Assembly (NCBI GenBank): GCA_037179335.1
Contig: JAKZHN010000031.1
Coordinates: 186,001-250,000, forward strand
DNA length: 64,000 bases
Reading direction: 5' to 3'
From: Cyclaneusma minus
Taxonomy: Eukaryota > Ascomycota > Leotiomycetes > Marthamycetales > Marthamycetaceae
The position numbers and the translations under genes are program-made. The notes beneath the pieces are model-generated. The model was not told the origin of the DNA and ran no database searches. It was given only the letters and a program-made list of their open reading frames with translations. Positions within the stretch are counted from its first letter, which is position 1. The number at the start of each line of letters is the position of its first letter. Positions 56,893-64,000 of this stretch are shown piece after piece.

Positions 56893-59583
56893 TCAGAAAA
56901 CCCGGGACAGCGGCTCTGAAACAGCTGCGCCATAACCAACCTGCATATCCCCAAACCTCACCCTCTCAACCCCCCGACACGCCTTCTCAATCGCCTCCCC
57001 CAGGCTCTCAGCCGTCGCCACAACCGTCATCACCCTCCCCCCATCAACAACCAGCCCCCCGTCCAGCTTCCTCCGCGTCCCCGCATGAAAGAACAGCGTC
57101 TCCTCATCCCCATCCCCATTCCCACTCTCAGCCTTCTTTTCAATCTCCACCCTTCCCCCTAAAGAGTTCCTCCACTGCCCAGGCCACCCCTTACAACACA
57201 CCGTAACAGCCGCCCCCATCTTCCCCACCATCTCAATCCTAACCCTATGCAACCAACCTCCCACACACGCCTGCATCAACTCCGCCAAATCATTCTTCAG
57301 CAACGGCATCAACACCTGCGCTTCCGGATCGCCAAACCCCGCTTCATACCCCAGTACCATCACCCTCCCATCCCCCGTCAAAACAACTTTCGTGCTCAGC
57401 ACGCCCACAAACCGTCGGTTCTCTCGCCTCAACCCGTCAAACGTAGGTTTTATAATCTTCTCATTGATAAAATGGCGGATTTCCTCGGTGGCTGCTAGAG
57501 CAGGCGCATAGACGCTAGGCACGCCGATGTAAGAAGCGGCCACCTGATCACTGAAGCCGCGGTCCTGATACTGCACCGGACACAGCGATTTTTCCGTCAC
57601 GCCATCACTAAACGTCGTAACCGTCATCTCCGTGCCCGCAATCAGTTCCTCAACCACAATGTCAATGTCCGGCACTGCGTTTTTGGACATTCTGCTAGCA
57701 AGCTTGTTTTGAAGCCAGGAAATGGCTGAGAGTTTGTGTGAGGGGAAGACGAATTTTTTGTACGTTTTGCTGGTGGGGCCGAGGGAGAGTTTGATGACTA
57801 GGGCACGGGAGATGCGGTTTGCATCACGGTTTGCACCACGGTTTGCGCTGGAGAGGTGGGTGAGGAGGGAGGGGAGGGTGGGGAAGAGGCGGGAGGGGGG
57901 GTGGGGGATGGAGTGGCGGGTCATGAAGTGGGTGGACCAGGTGGGGGAGGTGGAGAGGGTGGCGGCTTGGGAGGAGGGGGCGAAGATGGGGAGGTTTGCT
58001 GGGGGTGGGGTGGGGGTGTTAGAGTGGTGTGTGGGAAGAGGAGTGCGATGAATACTGGAGGAGGAGAAATGGAGGAGGGAAGAGGAAGGAGGCTGATGCG
58101 TTTTTACTTTTGCTGGGCTGAGGGGAATGGAGGGGAGACGAGGAGGGAGGTGGAAACGGGGAAGGGAAGGTGAGGGGAAGGGGAGGGCACAAAGGGAGAG
58201 TAATGCTGGCAATGGGATTATAGTAGCGAGGAGGAATAGCAGATAGATGGTTTTGATAAAAACGGCGCAATATGTTCCGCAAGCGAGCCAAGCAAAAACA
58301 AAGCAAGCAGAGAGAAAGCAGATACGTGACTCTCATCTCTCATCTCTCCTCATTCCTCTTTCCTCTCTCCTCCAGCCGATATCGAACATTCACCCCCTCC
58401 CTCCCTCACCCCGGGCTCCCTATCCCCCAACCGTTTTCATTTTCAATCAATCAAACTATGAAACAAAAACCCGCATACTTGCAAAAAAAAAAAAAAAAAA
58501 AAAAAAAAACCGAAAAAGAGAGAAGAAAAAAGCGTTCGTTCGACAAAGTACTTCACTGAAACAAAAGAGCGCACAAAACATACCAGCCCGAAAAACCCCC
58601 TCAATCCCCTCCCAAACCGGCTTCCCCGCCCCCACAACCCCCAACCCCACCCCAAACTCCCTCGCACACATCACCAGCCCCGCAAACTCCCATTCCTCCA
58701 CATAGCCAACATTCGCCACCTTCCCTTCCCTTCCTTTCACATACTTACATCCCGTTTCATTGGGGTCATTAACATTTTCTTCACAATACCCATTCGGACT
58801 GCGGAGATACTCTGATTCTGCACCACCACTGTCGTTTTTCTCTTCAGTTCGTCTGACCCGGCGGAGCGTTGAACAGGTTCCGCCGTTGCCGGGCGCGACG
58901 TAGATGCGGTGGACGCGGGGGGATTGGGCGAGTTTGTGGGCGAGGGCGTGGCAGAGGGCGGAGCGGCCGATTAGGAGGAGGGTTGATGGAGAGGGTGGAG
59001 GGCGGAAACTGGGTACTGCGGCTGGGCGGTTTGAGAGCGCCCGCGGTGATGTTGGGGATGAATTGCTTTCTGGCGGAGAGCATTTCTGGGAGCTAGTTTT
59101 GAGGGATGGCTGGAGGGTGCTTGGGGGCTGTGGGTGTGGGGTTTGGGGTGCTTTTGCGGCTGCGAGGCTTTTGGAGACGGGATTTGGGGAGAGAGTTTGG
59201 GAATGCGGAGGGGATGGTGGGGATTGGGAATGACGGCGGGGGGAAGTAGATTGCAGGAAGTGGGCGAGGAGGGTGGAGTGGCGGGAAGAGGGGATGGGGA
59301 TGCGGGAGGTGGGTGTGTGGTGAGGAGGATGGACGGTGGGAGGGCCGAAGGAGGAGGTTCTTGCTTGTTGCTGAGGCGGATGGACGATTCTTGTGCTGTT
59401 GGTGGAGGAGGGAGTGGGTTGCTGGGGTGGGGCGGTCATTTTGGAAGATGAGAGAGACTTTAGGGGTTGATTGAGGATGTTGACGGCGAATAATGGTGTT
59501 GGCATCCGGGCGAAGAGAGGGAAATGTGAGCGACGGTGATGGGAAAATGAATAATCGAGAGTTTGTGTGTTGAATGTTGTCAT
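56893..59583 (-). CDS. GARS (PurD)-like protein lacking key catalytic residues
   Basis: 701-aa protein from exons 59583-58584 and 57998-56893. The large intron (57999-58583, 585 bp) has GT-AG ends and contains a 27-base T run on the coding strand. After a Pro/Ser-rich extension (about 190 residues) the fold follows glycinamide ribonucleotide synthetase: STLLLIGRSALCHALAHKLA, RVHRIYVAPGNGGT, FGVGLGVVGAGKPVWEGIEG-VFRAANLPIFAPSSQAA, THFMTRHSIPHPPSR, VVEELIAGTEMTVTTFSDG, GFGDPEAQVLMPLLKNDL. Expected motifs are damaged: GSGGREHA reads GRSALCHA, the KASGLAAGKG loop reads KLSLGPTSKT, and the E-x-N-x-RFGDPE metal site reads GYEAGFGDPE. No AIRS domain follows, unlike fungal ADE5,7. I infer a paralogue that lost or changed activity. 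The start codon is uncertain; in-frame ATGs at 59508 or 59436 are alternatives. Confidence 0.75.
58483..58509. repeat. Run of 27 A (plus strand) inside the GARS-like intron
   Basis: An uninterrupted homopolymer, poly-T on the coding strand, 75 bp after the splice donor. Confidence 0.95.
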
Positions 59584-60496
59584 GTTGAGTAGCTTTTTGA
59601 GTTCTTTGGTTGACTAGTAGTCAGTCCCAAGGTCACTTGAGCAGAACCCAACCACGGATACCGATGACCATTCCAGATGAATATGATCCCACTCTTCTCA
59701 TTTCTGTTGTCAACAAAACCCCTTGATGGAAATATGAATAAGTTTCGGTGGTATCTTGGTGGTTGAGACCCAGTCCTGAGAATCGAAACGAGAAGTAGCT
59801 ACGCTACCTAGCTAGGGATAAAACTCCACTAGGTTACTAGCTGGAGAATCCAGAATATACCAACTGTTAGGCAACAATATTCAACCAGTTGAGAATACTT
59901 AAGCTTCGTCAAATTGGGATCTAGAAATGATTCACAGAACCAGAAGTTCAAGTGTGTCAGGAATAAGAAATTTATTAGCCAATGAACCATCGCAATATGT
60001 CAATGTCCACACTCAGTCGCTTCGACAGTAAACAGAAATTTTTAAAAATCTCCCTGAGCCCGTTTTGGAACAGAACAATGAGCGCTTCGGCCTTCGAAAA
60101 CCAACACGTGCATAACGCTTTTCGGAGCAGAAGCAGCCAGCTAGCATTAGCCAAAGATAATCAATTTCAACGGGTATTTCGAGCGTAGGTACTTATCAAG
60201 CATCAAAAGAGACCCCGTATGTAAGTAGTGCTAACAAATCCAGCACCCGTTGTAAACGTCGACTCCCCATTTCGTACAGCGCCTCGTAAACCCAGATCGT
60301 AGAAAGATAAGAAAATTGAAGCCCCGTAACGTAACTTGTAGAAACGCTCGAAAAGCAAGATATCTCTTTTCGCCAGAAAATCAGAACAATCGGTAAAAAG
60401 AGAAGAAAGCTCTTCAATTGAGAGGAAAACATCGTGCGCATTATCACAGACAGCCGACCCAGAACTGCGCAAAACTCTCATGAGAAGCGTAAAGGC
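59584..60496. other. Intergenic region upstream of the GARS-like gene
   Basis: No gene is supported. The 59.75-60.2 kb part is AT-rich with the word ctacctagctaggga/ctaggttactagctgg; nothing more is evident. Confidence 0.45.
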
Positions 60497-61720
60497 TCAT
60501 TTGAAGGCTCCTGCTGAACCCCCTTCCAAGCTGATCGGGCTAAGCGGCAGTCCTCTCGCACCATTCAACTCGCCACTGCCCGTCCTCTTCAAAGCCTGGC
60601 TCATCGTCTCAATCGTCAGCTCAGCGCCCCCACCATTCGAATGCAAAGACTGCGGACTCCCCATCGCCCTTCCCACACGCACCGGCGAGATCTCGATGCC
60701 CTTCATCGACGCGGGCCCGCTCGTGCTCGGCGATCGCTCGTGGGTGCCCTGCGAAGACACAGGCGAGCGTATCGGCGAAGGCGAGCGGTTTGCCGGCGGC
60801 GACAAGGAGCGCAGTCCCACGGCGTGCGTAGAATCCCTGCTTCCAATGCTCGCGATGCTTCCGAGGGCTTGCTCAGCATGCTCGGATTGTACGACGTCGG
60901 CGAAGGAGATGAAACTTAGGCGGCGCACATCGGTGGTGTCGAGGGTGTTGTAGGTAGAGCCTGAATCAATATCGATGGATTTATCCGGGGGCGAGGAGAG
61001 ATCGTCGTTGTATATGTGTGTGCTTGCTGCGGTATTATCGAGGATCCCGCTTGCTCCCGAACCGCCCGCTACTGTTACCGCGGCGGGCTGGTGCGAGGAG
61101 TGGGTTACGATTTCGACGCTGTCGGGGTCGAGATGTGCGTTTGTGATGGCTTCTGAGGAGGCGTCGAGGACGGGTGGGATGTGGTCTTCGGTTTTCATGT
61201 GAGACGGGATAGCAGGGGAATTCGGCACTGGCAACGAGCTCTCCTGCACATCTCTTTCAAAAATCTGCGAACCGGCTGGAGACGGGATTCGCGGTGATCC
61301 GGAGGGCAGGGTTCGGTCTGGTGAGGACGGCATCTGGTAGGGATGGTTTGTGCGGATGGGAGAGGTGGTTTCGCGTGGCGTAGAACGCGGCTGGACTGCT
61401 GCTGCTGTATTCCTAGCTGCTGCCAGGGTGCTGGGTGACACTTGTCGATCTGCCATTTTGCTGGCGGCTTTGGATTTCTCTCCCTCTTTCTTTTTGCCGA
61501 AGCCGAAGAGCTTTCGCATAGACCCTTTTTCGCTCTCGCCGGTCGCCTTCTTGCTTACATCAGGCTCGACATCGCTGTTGCTGGATGACGCGGTCTTCAT
61601 CCGTGCTGAAGAGTCTGCGAAGCTCTCGCCGAGGAGAGGCACAGATGAGGTATTGGAGGATCTCTGGGCGGAAGGATGCGGGTTGACGGCGAGAGGTTTG
61701 GCATTAGTGGAGGCGCTCAT
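60497..61720 (-). CDS. Disordered protein with RRLSFISFADVV motif, unknown function
   Basis: 407-codon single-exon gene from ATG 61720. Mostly Ser/Pro/Thr-rich and disordered. Two parts look constrained: a basic cluster MRKLFGFGKKKEGEKSKAAS near residue 70, suited to binding acidic membranes or nuclear import, and DVRRLSFISFADVVQSEHAE near residue 270, which is short and hydrophobic and contains an RRxS phosphosite pattern. I believe this motif recurs in ascomycete proteins of unknown function, but I cannot name the family. The C-terminus has ISPVRVGRAMGSPQSLHSNG, a helix-prone LTIETMSQALKRTGSGEL and a final LPLSPISLEGGSAGAFK; repeated SP/TP sites suggest control by proline-directed kinases. 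No membrane segment. Confidence 0.72.
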   Translation of the reverse strand: MSASTNAKPLAVNPHPSAQRSSNTSSVPLLGESFADSSARMKTASSSNSDVEPDVSKKATGESEKGSMRKLFGFGKKKEGEKSKAASKMADRQVSPSTLAAARNTAAAVQPRSTPRETTSPIRTNHPYQMPSSPDRTLPSGSPRIPSPAGSQIFERDVQESSLPVPNSPAIPSHMKTEDHIPPVLDASSEAITNAHLDPDSVEIVTHSSHQPAAVTVAGGSGASGILDNTAASTHIYNDDLSSPPDKSIDIDSGSTYNTLDTTDVRRLSFISFADVVQSEHAEQALGSIASIGSRDSTHAVGLRSLSPPANRSPSPIRSPVSSQGTHERSPSTSGPASMKGIEISPVRVGRAMGSPQSLHSNGGGAELTIETMSQALKRTGSGELNGARGLPLSPISLEGGSAGAFK

Positions 61721-62757
61721 GTTGGCGGGTGAATTTTCTGATGTCGGCGGGGACGGGTTGAGGGACTGGGTATCGAGCTGGCTAGCTTTCGCAGCAAGCT
61801 CTCAACCGGCAGCTTTGGCTTAAGAGTGCTCGCGGGTCGTTTCAGTGATGGTGGTTCCACGAGAAGTGAGACCGGCTTTGGCCGATATTCGTATGGGATT
61901 GAGGTGCTGCTTGCTTACTACAAGCCACAATGCAGGGCGGGATTGGACATGTCTAGTGGAGGGGAAGGCGAGAAGACATATGCAGGCAGATGCTTGAGAG
62001 GGGATGACTCGGCCTTCGAGGAGCGGCTGGTGGTCGAGGGGTGGTCGGGAGATTGAGCGTGGGCAGGCAGTCTTGCTGCAGGGCGATTGGAAACAGCTGG
62101 GGCAATGTCGAACTCAATGCGCGCGGGCAGGATCAGCCTGCTTTGCCGGAGATGGTGGTGAGCACTTGGCACCTGGCAGGCGTCACTGATGAGCAGGGGA
62201 CCTTCGCAGTGGGCAGCGTGCGGGTGCTGCTCGAGGTCGATGGCGTTTCTTGTTGGTTCGGTGGTTCACTTGGTTTTTCAGCTTTTGCGCTGCCACATGA
62301 TCAGCCCAGCCCCTCCAACCACGTCGCACTAGCCAATACCGCACAGGGGACCACGAGTCGGAGAAAAAAGTGATTGGAATTTGGATTGTCTCTCTTGATA
62401 TGATTGTGTTGATTGTGTCCAATGTGTGCCATAGACGCCTGAGAGTATTTGCTGCGTTTTTAAATGCTTTCTATCCTAACAAAAACTTTTTAAAAACGTA
62501 TCTCCCGAACGAACTGCTTCCTTAAGCTGTCACCGGTAAGTGCACGGGAGGAGTAGCGCTCCCGAGTTTCAAATGCTGGAGCTGTCAAAGTCCGGACCCG
62601 AGCTCTGGTTCTTGGGGCTGCAGGGCGGAGCGGAACATCCCGGCGGAGCGGACGCTAGCGGCTTCCGTGCGACCACGGCCTTTTGCACTTTTGATAGCTT
62701 CACCATGCAAGACTTTCGAGTCGACGAGCACCCCAAACGCTCCACCAACCCGCAGCC
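61721..62757. other. Divergent promoter region before MRPL20
   Basis: About 1 kb between divergent starts. No gene is supported; the short frames overlap and lack resemblance to known proteins. Confidence 0.5.
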
Positions 62758-63360
62758 ATGAAGGCTCGATTAATACGGCGGCCACTCGTCGACCTCTTCT
62801 CCCACCGCAGCCAATGTGCTTTCCTCTCCAATCCCCCCGCAGCACGCCGCCATCAGTCCTCCTTTCGCCGCACCAAGCAACGGTTACGCGTAGCCCCCGA
62901 CGCCTCATTCGCGCCCTCCAGAACCCAAGACCACATCATCTTCAATCAGCCCTCCTCAGCACCCTCCGTCCTTCACACCCCTCTCCTCTTCCTCCCCAAA
63001 GAAGACAAGCGACGAGCGCTGTTTGCTTCGGCAGCAGCAAAGAAGACGGCGAATGGCGAACTACCTCCTCCTACTTTTGTACCGAAGCCGGGCTACCAGA
63101 GACACCATCTTACCGAGGCGGACGTGGCAGAAATAAAACGACTTAGGAGCACAGATCCAGAGCAATGGAGTAGCACACGACTGGCCAAGAAGTTCAATTG
63201 CAGTGCGAGGTTTGTGGCTATGTGCTGTGAGGCACCGCCGGAGAAGAAGGCTCTTGAGAAGGCGAAGTTGGAGGCTGTAAAGGCGAGATGGGGTCCTAAG
63301 AAGTGCATGGCGAGGGAAGACCGCGCGAAGCGGCAAGAGATGGCGAAGAGAGATGAGTGA
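62758..63360 (+). CDS. MRPL20: Mitochondrial large-subunit ribosomal protein L20 (MRP-L20 family, mL58)
   Basis: 200-aa intronless gene, ATG after ccgcagcc. A basic, Ser/Arg-rich N-terminus (MKARLIRRPLVDLFSHRSQC, then RRHQSSFRRTKQRLRVAPD) is a likely mitochondrial presequence. The family core follows: LLFLPKEDKRRALFASAAAK, PPTFVPKPGYQRHHLTEADV, EIKRLRSTDPEQWSSTRLAK, KFNCSARFVAMCCEAPPEKK and a charged end KARWGPKKCMAREDRAKRQE. The helix-turn-helix-like middle (LAKKFNCSARFVAM) and length match fungal MRP-L20. Confidence 0.92.
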   Translation: MKARLIRRPLVDLFSHRSQCAFLSNPPAARRHQSSFRRTKQRLRVAPDASFAPSRTQDHIIFNQPSSAPSVLHTPLLFLPKEDKRRALFASAAAKKTANGELPPPTFVPKPGYQRHHLTEADVAEIKRLRSTDPEQWSSTRLAKKFNCSARFVAMCCEAPPEKKALEKAKLEAVKARWGPKKCMAREDRAKRQEMAKRDE

Positions 63361-64000
63361 GGTGGCTTGGCATCGTGAGATGTCATGGCAGAGGGAAAGT
63401 GCTGAGGAAGTTTGTCAAAGACGGGATGGACAGCGAGGTCCTGTATGGACTAGCACGGCTGTGTATATTACAAGCATACTGGGAGGAGTGCGGTTGCATC
63501 ACGAGGCGTGAGGAAGGCCGAATCCACCCCGAGTCCACTCGATGAACCGATTGAAGTGTACCGTACTGTACAATAGATGCCGGGCACGGAGCATGGGACA
63601 TGGAGTTGCAAAATATGGAAACCAACACAAGGCAAAACAATATCAGCTTCATATTGCTGCTCGATGCCGGGTGACTGCTTTGATTGTGCGTCTTGAGAAT
63701 GGCCTTTCGGAAAGAAGCGACTCCGGTATGGGAGATATTGCATTTCGGTGCTGCAGGCCAAGGTATTGTTTATTTCAGACACCCCCAAACTTTCGACAAA
63801 GACGCCGATGATTCGGCCTGCTGGGCTTAAAACAGTTGCAACTGATGGCGAACACATGACTGCATACGAATGGATATCCGAATACATACGACAGGCTGTG
63901 AGTTCCAGCTCAGTTTCAAAAATGATATACACATACAAACCCAGTACCACTGGAGTGTACGCTCACTCAGAAGCAATCCTGCCCCATCCACCAGCATCCA
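63361..64000. other. Right-edge non-coding sequence
   Basis: 3' flank of MRPL20. Frames on both strands here are short and lack family resemblance. Confidence 0.5.

Overview
The window is nuclear DNA of a filamentous ascomycete (Pezizomycotina). Genes carry short GT-AG introns, mostly 48-160 bp with CTAAC/CTGAC-like branch sites, intergenic spaces are 0.3-5 kb, and the gene set is fungal: fused LEU1 isopropylmalate isomerase, NUR1/Mug154, MRPL20, a secreted ML-domain PG/PI transfer protein and a Btz-domain protein. A leotiomycete-like fungus is my guess; the sequence alone does not prove the class. All exon structures below were built by hand from splice signals, reading phase and family resemblance; coding length was checked to be a multiple of three for every complete gene.

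Layout. 0-9.6 kb: a partial gene running off the left edge (-), an AHL-lactonase-like metallo-hydrolase (-), a Btz/CASC3 exon-junction protein (+). 9.6-25 kb: an NBR1-type autophagy receptor (+), LEU1 (-) with a Leu3-type site upstream, a disordered protein (-), the divergent pair NUR1 (-)/VMA7 (+), and an NPC2-like lipid transfer protein (-). 25-35.5 kb: a gene-poor island with inverted gene-fragment duplications, a tandem family of tiny ORFs, an internally repetitive ORF, an orphan first exon and weak retroelement-like remnants. 35.5-40 kb: NADP-isocitrate dehydrogenase (-) and a C2H2 regulator (-). 40-43 kb: small direct duplications without genes. 43-54.3 kb: NOT3 (-), D-aminoacyl-tRNA deacylase (+), a 5S rRNA gene (-), CPR6-type cyclophilin (+), and a BUD2-like RasGAP (-). 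54-64 kb: a degenerate minisatellite, a GARS (PurD)-like pseudoenzyme candidate (-), a disordered conserved protein (-) and mitochondrial MRPL20 (+).

Most genes are unrelated housekeeping functions and do not form a cluster: branched-chain amino acid synthesis (LEU1), NADPH supply (IDP1), vacuole acidification (VMA7) and selective autophagy (NBR1), mRNA fate (Btz protein, NOT3), translation quality and ribosomes (DTD1, 5S, MRPL20), Hsp90 folding (CPR6), nuclear rim (NUR1) and polarity/Ras-type signalling (BUD2-like). Nothing here is a clear secondary-metabolite cluster. The parts most worth following up are the 25-34 kb island, the catalytically degraded GARS paralogue, and the split-frame repeat gene at the left edge.
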